Shown here: one piece after another, positions 1 through 7,071 of the stretch | How the letters are laid out: every line of letters begins with the position of its first letter | How positions within the stretch are numbered: position 1 is the stretch's first letter | Source: an uncultured Oscillospiraceae bacterium | GTDB taxonomy: Bacteria > Bacillota > Clostridia > Oscillospirales > Ruminococcaceae | Reading direction: 5' to 3' | DNA length: 44,577 nucleotides | NCBI GenBank assembly: GCA_900543705.1 | Contig: UQSL01000006.1 | Coordinates: forward strand, 1 to 44,577 | The notes under the pieces: model-generated | Seen by the model: the letters and a program-made list of their open reading frames with translations, nothing else | Told to the model about the DNA's origin: nothing | The model's database searches: none | Translations under genes and position numbers: made by a program

Positions 1-125
1 CGATGGAGCACTTCAAACAGGAACTCATTGAATATCTCGATTACTACAACAACCGACGCATCAAGCCAAAGCTAAAGGGTTTGCCGCCTGCGATTCACAG
101 ACAACAAGCCCTTTCAGTTGCTTGA
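1..125 (+). CDS. IS3-family transposase OrfB, C-terminal fragment
   Basis: Reading from base 3, the 40 C-terminal residues include MEHFKQELIEYLDYYNN, then a KLKGLPP motif, and end in QQALSVA before the TGA at 123-125. The YYNN-R-KLKGLPP pattern is the hallmark end of the DDE integrase domain of IS3/IS150-family transposases. The catalytic residues lie upstream of the window, so activity cannot be judged. Only 24 bases separate the stop from the terminal inverted repeat, as expected for a complete right end. Confidence 0.85.
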   Translation, partial: MEHFKQELIEYLDYYNNRRIKPKLKGLPPAIHRQQALSVA

Positions 126-169
126 ACAATTTTTACTTTGAAATAATATTGTCTAACTTTTTGGGGTCA
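1..169 (+). mobile_element. Right end of an IS3-family (IS150-type) insertion sequence
   Basis: The first 169 bases are the right end of an insertion sequence. The transposase C-terminus ends at 125. A terminal inverted repeat, TGTCTAACTTTTTGGGGTCA, fills 150-169; its complement starts TGACCCC, as is typical of IS150-group ends. The element lies against a lipoprotein gene on the opposite strand and cuts it. The left end lies outside the window, so the target duplication cannot be checked. Confidence 0.85.
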
Positions 170-1039
170 CTTCATTTTCTCATCCGGATACTTTTCACTC
201 ATTTCAGCATAATACGGGGAATAAATATATCCCAATGAAGCACGCGGCACTTCCGTAAAGACATATTTTTGGGAAGAGAGTATGTTCGTAGACGGTACCC
301 CCACATTTGACGTTCCGGAAAATTGGGCCAGCTCTTTTTGCTGTTCCATGGCGCCCCGGAATTCCTCGGAATCAAAACGGGTTGTCTTGCTGTCATAATC
401 CATGTAGTTTTGCAAAAGCGTCATCAGGGAATTCCGCGGTGTATTACTCAGCAGCTTCATCTCCTGTGCTTTCACACTGTCCCCGCATTCCAGCAGATTG
501 CTGAAATCGGTCAAAATTAACTGAATATCCTCCGGCACCCCGCTCTGTTCCAGAATCTTGTCCGTCGTCAGGTACAAATTCAGCTCATAACTGTACGGCA
601 GGACATACCGTTTTCCGTCAAACACCCCCGCGTCGGTGATGGAGGTCTTGTAGTTGCTCCAATCCACCGGGTCCTGTTCAAAGTAATAGTTTAAATCCTG
701 GAATACCCCTCTGCCGATAAAATTGTACAGGTATTCATAATCCGACAGGCAGAATATAAACAGGTCCGGTCCTCCCCCGGCCAAAAGCTCTGTGGATAGA
801 TTGGAGATATTCCCCTCATACCGTTGCAGCTCATATCCCTCTTTTGCCACATTATTATACAGGGTTATCGCCCGATTGGATCTAAGCTCCTCTTCCATAC
901 AATAGATTGTAAGCGGTTCCCCGTTATCCTTCATCTTTTTCGGTTTCTGCGCCCCGTCATAGGTCCCACAGCCGCTGACAACCATAAGTACACAGAGGCA
1001 GGCAAGTGCCAAACTCAAAACTTTCTTGAATCGTTTCAC
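167..1039 (-). pseudogene. Extracellular solute-binding lipoprotein, truncated by the IS element
   Basis: The product begins with a lipoprotein signal peptide (MKRFKKVLSLALACLCVL, lipobox VSGC) and continues as an ABC-type family 1 solute-binding protein. The GTG at 1037-1039 is chosen as start because a GGAGGAG ribosome binding site lies just upstream. The fragment is about 290 residues, and the neighbouring intact paralogue is about 415. The two align through the segments GVFQDLNYYFEQDPVDW and YVFTEVP. Similarity stops at PDEK, where the sequence runs into the IS end, whose first three bases (TGA) provide the stop codon. The C-terminal quarter is missing, so ligand binding is probably lost. 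It is the last gene of the run that begins with the RiPP operon. Confidence 0.8.
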
Positions 1040-1151
1040 AATAATTCTCCTCCAGTTTTTCTCCACTATTAGTGTCGATTACTGTCGACTTTATTGTATC
1101 ACACTTGCCTGCCTTTTGCAATTTTTTCCTTATACAATCTGTTTTTCCTAG

Positions 1152-2399
1152 TTATAGTTCCTGTAAATAAAGACTCGCCTTATTATCCAGTTCTTTCACA
1201 AACGTATCCAAAGTTATTTTGTCATCTTTATAATCCTGCCATAGTGTACTAAATACAGAATAATAAAACTTCGTATCCCGTATTTTGCACACGGTGATGT
1301 TATGAATAATGTCCATATATTGTTGTTTTAAATCTTCTGATTCACTCCTATAGTCGCGCCAAACATTGGTTAATTGCCAATCTACAGCATCCAAATTAAT
1401 TGGATTATCTGTAATATCTTCATTCCACTGTGTATCCTCCCGCATCAGCCACTTCACAAACTCAAATGCGCGTTTTCCGTTAGCAGAATTTGCATTAATC
1501 GCTACGCAACAATTTACATCTGCAAGGTATCCGCCATTTTTCTCATCCCTTTGACTATATAAAAGTTCTCTCTCATCGGGTATCTTCCCAGCATATTCTG
1601 ACCATACATATGACATACATGCAATTGGCACCTCCGTAAATACATACTTATCGTTTGGAAATGTTGCTTGTTGTACTGCACCGGATATCTGTGCAAGCTC
1701 TTTCTGTTTTTCTATTGCATTACGAAATTCCTCCGAATTAAAATGGCTCGTCTTGTTGTCGTAATCCATATAGTTTTGAGCCAGGCTCATTAAGGAATTC
1801 GAAGGCGCTTTACTGAACATCTTCATTCCCTGTGCCTTGATCGATTCCTGATAGGATAACAAATCACTATACTCCGTCCTTATCAGCTGTATGTCCTCCG
1901 GGATCCCACACGACTCCAATGTTTTATCCGTTGTAACATATAAATCCATAAAATAACTATAGGGTAACAGATATCTCTTTCCGCCGAAAACCCCCGCATC
2001 CGTGATTGCCGTATTATATTTATTCCAATCCACCGGATCCTGTTCAAAGTAATAATTTAAATCCTGAAAGACTCCTTTTCCAACATAATTATATAAATTA
2101 TCAAAATCCAGTCTTCCAAATAAAAATAAATCCGGACCTTTACCCGCCAGTACCTCTGTTGCCAGTGTATCGGCATCTCCTTCATAGGCCTCCAGCTTAC
2201 ATTCTTCCTTTGCTACTCTATTGTACGAGCTGACCGCTCTGTTCATATTAAAGCTATCCTGAGCATAGTAAATCGTAAGCTTCTCGCCATTGTCTCTGGT
2301 CTTTTTTGGCTTTTGTATGCCGTCAGTTGTACATCCGGTCAACATAAAAACAAAACAAAATAAGACAAACAATAGTCTATATATATTTTTTTTATACAA
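1152..2399 (-). CDS. Extracellular solute-binding lipoprotein (family 1-like), intact paralogue
   Basis: This is a complete lipoprotein with signal peptide YRLLFVLFCFVFMLTGC (lipobox MLTGC), expected to be anchored on the outer face of the membrane. The rest resembles family 1 (sugar/peptide type) ABC solute-binding proteins. The reading frame is open to a GTG at 2408, but that codon overlaps the AAAGG ribosome binding site; TTG at 2397-2399 is correctly spaced and is preferred (about 415 residues). It lies about 75 bases downstream of the RiPP precursor on the same strand, and a diverged copy follows it. No permease or ATPase gene lies nearby, so it may act as an orphan receptor, in self-protection, or with a distant transporter. 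The substrate cannot be deduced. The composition is strikingly AT-rich. Confidence 0.75.
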   Translation of the reverse strand: MYKKNIYRLLFVLFCFVFMLTGCTTDGIQKPKKTRDNGEKLTIYYAQDSFNMNRAVSSYNRVAKEECKLEAYEGDADTLATEVLAGKGPDLFLFGRLDFDNLYNYVGKGVFQDLNYYFEQDPVDWNKYNTAITDAGVFGGKRYLLPYSYFMDLYVTTDKTLESCGIPEDIQLIRTEYSDLLSYQESIKAQGMKMFSKAPSNSLMSLAQNYMDYDNKTSHFNSEEFRNAIEKQKELAQISGAVQQATFPNDKYVFTEVPIACMSYVWSEYAGKIPDERELLYSQRDEKNGGYLADVNCCVAINANSANGKRAFEFVKWLMREDTQWNEDITDNPINLDAVDWQLTNVWRDYRSESEDLKQQYMDIIHNITVCKIRDTKFYYSVFSTLWQDYKDDKITLDTFVKELDNKASLYLQEL

Positions 2400-2423
2400 T
2401 TTAATCACCTTTGAAGAAAAAAT

Positions 2424-2443
2424 AAAAAAGCAACCCGGGCAAT
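2424..2443. repeat. Left arm of inverted repeat around the precursor gene
   Basis: A run of six A followed by GCAACCCGGGCAAT is repeated in inverse orientation at 2676-2696, on the other side of the precursor gene. In the minus-strand transcript this arm lies after the precursor stop codon and is followed by a U-rich stretch, so it may form part of a terminator or a long-range hairpin. Confidence 0.7.
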
Positions 2444-2474
2444 TTTTAACTCAATTGTTTATTACAAAGTTCAG

Positions 2475-2654
2475 TTATTTACCATCTCTAACTCTAGATG
2501 TGTTGTACCGAAACTTCTCCCACTGCGTATTTTCAAATGTATTCTGCCAAGTCGCAGGAGAACAGCTGCAGTTACACGTATAACCGTTACATGTGCAGTC
2601 AAACGCCATGACATTATAGTTTAATTTCGCACTATTTTTTGCCAGCTTTTTCAT
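2475..2654 (-). CDS. Cys-rich RiPP precursor peptide, CLI_3235-type
   Basis: This is a 59-residue peptide beginning MKKLAKNSAKLNYNVMAFD, followed by a core in which five cysteines fall in twelve residues (CTCNGYTCNCSC). A polar, aromatic tail of about 28 residues without Cys follows. A short MKKL-type leader ending in an A-F/Y segment before a C-x-C-rich core matches the clostridial peptides called CLI_3235 family bacteriocin precursors. The start at 2654 has an AGAGG site eight bases upstream; an in-frame ATG seven codons earlier is possible but poorly placed. The peptide follows the three maturation genes in the same direction, so it is the likely substrate of the radical SAM enzyme. Whether the product is a bacteriocin, a signal or something else cannot be told. 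Confidence 0.8.
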   Translation of the reverse strand: MKKLAKNSAKLNYNVMAFDCTCNGYTCNCSCSPATWQNTFENTQWEKFRYNTSRVRDGK

Positions 2655-2675
2655 AGAAAAAACCTCTTTTCTCAT

Positions 2676-2696
2676 ATTGCCCGGGTTGCCTTTTTT
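2676..2696. repeat. Right arm of inverted repeat around the precursor gene
   Basis: The reverse complement reads six A, an extra G, then GCAACCCGGGCAAT, matching the arm at 2424-2443. In the transcript it lies in the short gap between the carrier-like gene and the precursor start, roughly twenty bases before the start codon. Pairing of the two arms would enclose the whole precursor message in one loop. Confidence 0.7.
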
Positions 2697-2707
2697 CTGC
2701 TGGTTTT

Positions 2708-2950
2708 TCAGGTTCGAGTGGATACCTTTTCTAACAAGCGGTTTGCTAATGCGCCTGTAGATCGAAATACACCTTTTTCGATGTCCTCTTGAGAGAGGTA
2801 TACTCCAAACGTTCGCCAAATTTCATAGTATAAATAATAAAGCTGAACGGTGTCCACAAGATTTAACATATCCGTTTTATCTTCCATTTGTATTCCTGTC
2901 AGCTTTCCCAGGGTCTGACGAATCCAGCTTTCCATTTCGCATTTCGTCAT
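2708..2950 (-). CDS. Acyl-carrier-related protein of a peptide maturation system
   Basis: This small 80-residue acidic helical protein has the length and pattern of an acyl or peptidyl carrier protein, and resembles the acyl-carrier-related proteins that occur beside CLI_3235-type peptides. When DTVQLYYLYYEIWRTF is aligned without gaps to the carrier helix of E. coli AcpP (D35 to F50), the residue at the phosphopantetheine Ser is Thr. The following LSQEDIEK matches the IPDEEAEK segment of AcpP. The protein may therefore act as an unmodified docking or scaffold partner. Its ATG overlaps the stop of the upstream gene (ATGA), showing translational coupling. The function is unknown. Confidence 0.7.
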   Translation of the reverse strand: MTKCEMESWIRQTLGKLTGIQMEDKTDMLNLVDTVQLYYLYYEIWRTFGVYLSQEDIEKGVFRSTGALANRLLEKVSTRT

Positions 2951-4098
2951 CTCAATCGTCCCTCCATCCGATAGCCTGCAGACTGGTTTTCGTAGTTCCG
3001 AGATAAAATAGTTTCGATTTCTTCACATAAAGATTTCATCTGTACCTCACTATGAATCCAGTAGAATGGTGGTTGAAGCTTTTCAGGCTTACAGGGTAAA
3101 TCCGTACAGTCCTTTGGCGAAAGAATATCAAATACAACTTTTTCAAACGAAATATCTATCAGGCTATTCATATTCAAGCGTGTGTTGGATACAGCAAAGG
3201 AAGTATGTACCGCCCCATATTTATAGTGCAAAATATTATTCATTTCGCGTAGTGATTTCTCTAGGACCTGCTCTTCTAGAATTGTTGCCACCATATAGTC
3301 AATTGGAATTGCCTGAGTAACTTCTGTTGGTAAAATACAATAATGATTTGGGTTATTTTCATTGATCGGAAGAAAACCACCTGGAATACCAAGAAGGATT
3401 AAATCCGGGTTTTCCTCCCTTTCTATCTTTCCTACAAATTGATTAAAGGCTAGGATTTTTTCTTCCTCTGTATGACCACGTTCAAACATAAACTGAGGAA
3501 ATGCATGCGCTCCCAAAATCTTACCGTAATTCTTACTTAAAACTTGAGAAACTGAATAGCCCATGCTTTCAAAAACTTTTCTCATAGCTAATTGAACTTC
3601 AAATTTACAACTAGTCTCTGAAACTCCAATCGTACACACTACAGGCGTCGACACTGTGTTTATCATCGAAATAGCCGACTCACTCTCTACCCTATCTTCT
3701 TGTAATTCATAGAAAAATTGAACTCTACACCCCTGTGCATACTGATTTAAAAAACAAACAGTAGGATCTTCAAACCGCTGTAAACAATATATGTCTTTTC
3801 CGCGTTTCATTGCATCCAATATCCCATTCAGTACACGGTATTTAAAATCAGGTACCGAATCCAACTCATATTCCGCCACGATCAATACATCAACATCATC
3901 CAGTACAGATAGTAGATCATCTGTCACGTTAATTCCAATAAAGAGTCCTTCATCTGCAACTGATGCATCTTTTCCAGCTAGAGACAACCCTTTAGGAGCT
4001 ACTACAGAAACCAAATCATACTTTTGAATAAACTGTCGATATCGCACGAGTGGAGTAACATGATAATTGTACGGATACAACGCTGCCCGCTTTTTCAT
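2947..4098 (-). CDS. Peptide maturation system protein, TIGR04066-type
   Basis: This 383-residue soluble protein begins MKKRAALYPYNYHVTPLVRY and matches what I know of the clostridial natural-product maturation family TIGR04066, found with CLI_3235-type peptides and a radical SAM enzyme. The N-terminal half has alternating hydrophobic strands and helices (VDVLIVAEYEL). A second half begins near VVCTIGVSETSCKFEVQLAM, and a glycine-rich LILLGIPGGFLP segment follows, suggesting a nucleotide- or cofactor-binding alpha/beta fold. No catalytic motif can be assigned. Its start codon overlaps the stop of the maturase gene by one base, and its end overlaps the carrier-like gene, so the three are translationally coupled. 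The biochemical role is undescribed as far as I know. Confidence 0.7.
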   Translation of the reverse strand: MKKRAALYPYNYHVTPLVRYRQFIQKYDLVSVVAPKGLSLAGKDASVADEGLFIGINVTDDLLSVLDDVDVLIVAEYELDSVPDFKYRVLNGILDAMKRGKDIYCLQRFEDPTVCFLNQYAQGCRVQFFYELQEDRVESESAISMINTVSTPVVCTIGVSETSCKFEVQLAMRKVFESMGYSVSQVLSKNYGKILGAHAFPQFMFERGHTEEEKILAFNQFVGKIEREENPDLILLGIPGGFLPINENNPNHYCILPTEVTQAIPIDYMVATILEEQVLEKSLREMNNILHYKYGAVHTSFAVSNTRLNMNSLIDISFEKVVFDILSPKDCTDLPCKPEKLQPPFYWIHSEVQMKSLCEEIETILSRNYENQSAGYRMEGRLR

Positions 4099-5531
4099 TA
4101 AACTCGCTCTCCTTCAACGAAAGTTTTCCCCATATCCTTAGTCTCATCTAACGCAATCAGGTTTTTTAGTTTCCATTCTGCCTCTGATCGTATGCTTCCA
4201 CATTTCGCATAAACTGCATCCGCTGAAAACCGTTCTTTTTCACTATCTACAACGACAGCACATGCTGAACACAATGACAGAGCCCAACAATTTTTACATT
4301 TATCCTCTGTTACGGAAGAAATGTTCATCAGTCTTCCGATTTGCTCCATATCAAAGCCATCCGATAAATTTCCGATATTCATATTGTCAGAGGTTTCGCT
4401 GCACCGCTCACAGGGGAAAAAGGTTCCATCAACACTGACAAAAAGGCGTCTAACTCCAGGAATGCAAGGCCCTGCATGACCAGTACAATCCGGTAATTCC
4501 TGAATCGGGATCATCAGTTTCGCCTGCTTATCAATTGCCTCAACTTGACTAATTGAAAACATATCGAGCTTCTCTAACGGTATGATTTCCTGATGATGAA
4601 GAAGTGCCATTAAACCAGCTTCTCTATTTTCCATACTGTAGTCATCAGAAAACCAAAGTCTTGTTCCCGGCGGCGGTGAAAGAAGGGAAGGCATTTTCTG
4701 ATCCGATTCAATCTGAGCGAAAAATGAACTGATGCAGTTGGTACTGGTACAAGGGTCTACAACACTGTTATAGCTCAACAGTTGCTGAAAACCCGGGACT
4801 TCGCGTTTCATGGTTTCCAAGACAGAAACCACCGAATCAAAGGTACCTTCTCCATTGCTGGCAAAACGTCTATTTCTATCATGGATTTCTTTGGGGCCGT
4901 CAAGACTGATCATTAACGACACATGTTCTCTGACAAAAAAGCGGGCCATCTCAGTGGTTAAAAGGGTGGCATTTGTTGTCATATTAAAGCTAATCTTTTT
5001 CCCTTCTGCTTTTTCTTTTGCATATTCAATGCACTTTTGAATGAGGGGCCATTCCAGCAGTGGTTCTCCTCCATAAAAGCTGACGGAGGGATGTGCGGAA
5101 TGCCGGATTCTATCAGCCCAAAAATCGATCGCCGCTTTTGCAGTTTTCCAGCTCATTCGTTTGTTGCTGTGTCCTCGCTGGACAGAATCATCCCCTGTGG
5201 TATAGGCACAATAGCTGCACCGAAAGTTACATTGCTGTGTCACTTGTAAAATCAACTGTCCCATATGGTGATTGATTAAATAGTCTATATTTTTCCATTG
5301 TGGATTTTCCATCTTGATTGGATGTTTTGTCTTCAAATAACCGTTTTCCTCCAGACGTCCCCGTTCTTCGTTCGCCTGTGCAGATAAGAGAGGGGGAGCT
5401 ATCCCTTTCTGCTCCGCCTGCAAATAGGAGTACAACTCATCACTGACGCGCACGATAGAATTTGTATTGATATCAAATATGTAGCAGTGATAAGGGCTTT
5501 TTAGAAGATGAATAAATGGTTTCTCTTTCAT
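4098..5531 (-). CDS. ccpM: Radical SAM/SPASM Cys-rich peptide maturase (CcpM-like)
   Basis: This 477-residue radical SAM enzyme is the likely modifying enzyme of the precursor. The canonical CxxxCxxC cluster motif (CNFRCSYC) begins near residue 101, and SYGGEPLLEWPLI carries the GGEP SAM-binding motif. The C-terminal SPASM region has about nine cysteines (CTGHAGPC, CERC, CKNCWALSLCSAC, KCG) able to ligate auxiliary Fe-S clusters. The first 90 residues look like a peptide-recognition (RRE/PqqD-like) region. The ATG at 5529-5531 is chosen over one ten codons earlier because it follows an AGGAGG site. SPASM enzymes acting on Cys-rich peptides commonly form sactionine or ranthionine thioethers; which linkage is made here is inference only. 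It is the first gene of the operon. Confidence 0.85.
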   Translation of the reverse strand: MKEKPFIHLLKSPYHCYIFDINTNSIVRVSDELYSYLQAEQKGIAPPLLSAQANEERGRLEENGYLKTKHPIKMENPQWKNIDYLINHHMGQLILQVTQQCNFRCSYCAYTTGDDSVQRGHSNKRMSWKTAKAAIDFWADRIRHSAHPSVSFYGGEPLLEWPLIQKCIEYAKEKAEGKKISFNMTTNATLLTTEMARFFVREHVSLMISLDGPKEIHDRNRRFASNGEGTFDSVVSVLETMKREVPGFQQLLSYNSVVDPCTSTNCISSFFAQIESDQKMPSLLSPPPGTRLWFSDDYSMENREAGLMALLHHQEIIPLEKLDMFSISQVEAIDKQAKLMIPIQELPDCTGHAGPCIPGVRRLFVSVDGTFFPCERCSETSDNMNIGNLSDGFDMEQIGRLMNISSVTEDKCKNCWALSLCSACAVVVDSEKERFSADAVYAKCGSIRSEAEWKLKNLIALDETKDMGKTFVEGERV

Positions 5532-5569
5532 TGAATTTCCTCCTATTTCCATTATTGCCATATGGATAT

Positions 5570-5598
5570 ATTTTACTATATTTTCTGTATTTTTTCAA
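5570..5598 (-). promoter_or_regulatory. Sigma-A-type promoter of the RiPP operon
   Basis: On the minus strand TTGAAA, a 17-base spacer and TAAAAT lie about 40 bases before the maturase start. This is a good vegetative promoter match in a very AT-rich stretch, so chance matches are likelier here, but spacing and position are ideal. Transcription would start near 5562. Confidence 0.6.
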
Positions 5599-5633
5599 TA
5601 TTTCCAAAATATTTCTATCTGTATTTCCTTAAA

Positions 5634-5663
5634 GAATACTTTTGTTCTCTTTATGAATACTTT
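5634..5663 (-). promoter_or_regulatory. Tandem direct repeats upstream of the RiPP promoter, candidate activator site
   Basis: GAATACTTT (AAAGTATTC on the minus strand) occurs at 5634-5642 and again at 5655-5663. The copies are exactly 21 bp apart, two helical turns, and further flanking bases also match. They lie about 36 to 65 bp upstream of the -35 box, where response regulators or peptide-sensing activators often bind. No regulator gene lies nearby. Confidence 0.5.
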
Positions 5664-5709
5664 TTTTAATCAATATCAAAAATTTTTTTGAGAACTTTGT
5701 AAAGAAATA

Positions 5710-5742
5710 AGAGAAATCTATAATTTTTTCACAGATTTCTCT
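5710..5742 (-). terminator. Hairpin between folA and the RiPP operon
   Basis: A perfect 10-bp stem, AGAGAAATCT with AGATTTCTCT, closes a 13-base loop. T-rich sequence follows on both sides, so it could end transcription of the dihydrofolate reductase gene and insulate the RiPP promoter. The stem is AT-rich and therefore weak. Confidence 0.5.
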
Positions 5743-5789
5743 TTCATTTTTTATAAATCTTTTTTATTTGACATCTTATCGGCAAAAAC

Positions 5790-6281
5790 CTACCAGCGTT
5801 CATAACACAAGCAGGTATAACCTGGAAGACTCCTTTCCGGCACACCGGCTACCATATAATTTGATAGTACCCGATATTCTTTTGCGTCGAACAGGGGAAA
5901 GTAGGCATCCCCTTCATATTCCCGGTCAAGGACGGTCAGATAAATGCGCTGTGCAAGACTGACTGTCTGGCGGTAAAGTGATTCCCCTCCCGCGACCATG
6001 AGTTCTTCATCTTGTTTGATCAGCAACAGAGCTTGCGGCAGACTATGGCAAATGGTTACCGCATCCCCTTCTTGAGAACCACCTCCGCTGCCGGACAGTA
6101 CTATGATTTTCCGGCCCTTTAGCGGGCCACCAATCGCCTCAAAAGTCTTTCTACCCATCAGTAGGGTTTTCCCCATGGTAAGCTGCCGGAATTGCCGCAA
6201 TTCGGAAGGGATGTGCCAAGGCATCTTCCCGTCTTTTCCAATGACCCTGTTTTTTGCCATAGCTGCTATCAAAGAAATCAT
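5790..6281 (-). CDS. folA: Dihydrofolate reductase
   Basis: It reduces dihydrofolate to tetrahydrofolate with NADPH in the cytoplasm. The N-terminus MISLIAAMAKNRVIGKDGKMPWHIPSEL carries the conserved NRVIG and PWHIP elements (including the W next to the substrate site). MGRKTFEAIG is the nucleotide-binding helix motif and GGESLYRQ is the second glycine-rich motif. The length of about 163 residues is normal. The frame is open three codons upstream to a GTG, but the ATG at 6279-6281 gives the usual family N-terminus. It lies about 67 bases downstream of sigE on the same strand. Confidence 0.92.
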   Translation of the reverse strand: MISLIAAMAKNRVIGKDGKMPWHIPSELRQFRQLTMGKTLLMGRKTFEAIGGPLKGRKIIVLSGSGGGSQEGDAVTICHSLPQALLLIKQDEELMVAGGESLYRQTVSLAQRIYLTVLDREYEGDAYFPLFDAKEYRVLSNYMVAGVPERSLPGYTCLCYERW

Positions 6282-6348
6282 CGAATGCACTTCCCGCCAT
6301 TTTTCCTTTATCGTAACATATAAGGGGTCGAATGCTGCGGCACACTGG

Positions 6349-7071
6349 CTATACCTGATGCTCCAAATCGGCCCGAAGTTTTTTTATCACCCGTTTTTCC
6401 AACCGGGAAATGTAGGATTGTGATATTCCGATGGTATCCGCTACCTCCTTTTGTGTGTGCTCGATTCCATCGTCCAGTCCAAAGCGCATGCGCATAATCC
6501 GGCGCTCTCTATCTCCCAGGCGGTTAACCGCATCGTTGAGAAGTTTTTTCTCCACATCATTTTCAATATCCCGATTTACACAGTCGTTATCCGTCCCCAG
6601 GACATCGGAGAGGAGCAGCTCGTTGCCATCCCAATCCACATTGAGCGGTTCGTCAATGGAGATCTCCGTCTTTCGGTTTTGGCTCTTGCGCAGGTACATC
6701 AAAATTTCATTTTCAATACACCGGGAAGCATAGGTGGCAAGCTTAATATTCTTTTTTGGGCAAAAAGTATTAACCGCTTTAATCAGCCCAATTGTCCCAA
6801 TGGAAATTAAATCCTCTACGCCAATACCCGTGGATTCAAATTTCTTGGCAATATAGACGACCAGGCGGAGATTATGTACAATCAACGTCTCCCTCGCCGC
6901 CTTGGTATCCGTTTCCAATCGAGCGAACGCTTCTTGTTCCTGCTCTTTGCTTAAGGGCGCAGGAAGTGTTTCCGGGCCGTTAATATAGTGTACGGAGCGG
7001 ATGAGTCCAAGCTTTGCAAACAGCGGATACAGCAGTATGCTGATTTTCGTTGAGATTGACTGATATTTCAT
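6349..7071 (-). CDS. sigE: RNA polymerase sporulation sigma factor SigE (pro-sigma-E)
   Basis: This is the early mother-cell sigma factor of sporulation. The 240-residue protein has the membrane-interacting pro-sequence (KISILLYPLFAKLGLI) and a segment ending in GPETLPAPLS that matches the processing region of Bacillus pro-sigma-E. Region 2 follows (NLRLVVYIAKKFESTG, DLISIGTIGLIKAVNTF, ATYASRCIENEILMYLR), then a region 4 helix-turn-helix (TQKEVADTIGISQSYISRLEKR). Its start overlaps the stop of spoIIGA by four bases. The gene pair is diagnostic of an endospore former. Confidence 0.95.
   Translation of the reverse strand: MKYQSISTKISILLYPLFAKLGLIRSVHYINGPETLPAPLSKEQEQEAFARLETDTKAARETLIVHNLRLVVYIAKKFESTGIGVEDLISIGTIGLIKAVNTFCPKKNIKLATYASRCIENEILMYLRKSQNRKTEISIDEPLNVDWDGNELLLSDVLGTDNDCVNRDIENDVEKKLLNDAVNRLGDRERRIMRMRFGLDDGIEHTQKEVADTIGISQSYISRLEKRVIKKLRADLEHQV

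Noticed and set aside
2424..2696. IS or transposon ends around the precursor
   Set aside because: The repeats have no transposase between them and no visible target duplications, so they are reported as an inverted repeat only.
2475..2819. A 114-residue version of the precursor frame starting at 2819
   Set aside because: The upstream part overlaps the carrier-like gene, and only the MKKLAKNS start at 2654 has a well-placed ribosome binding site and family-like N-terminus.
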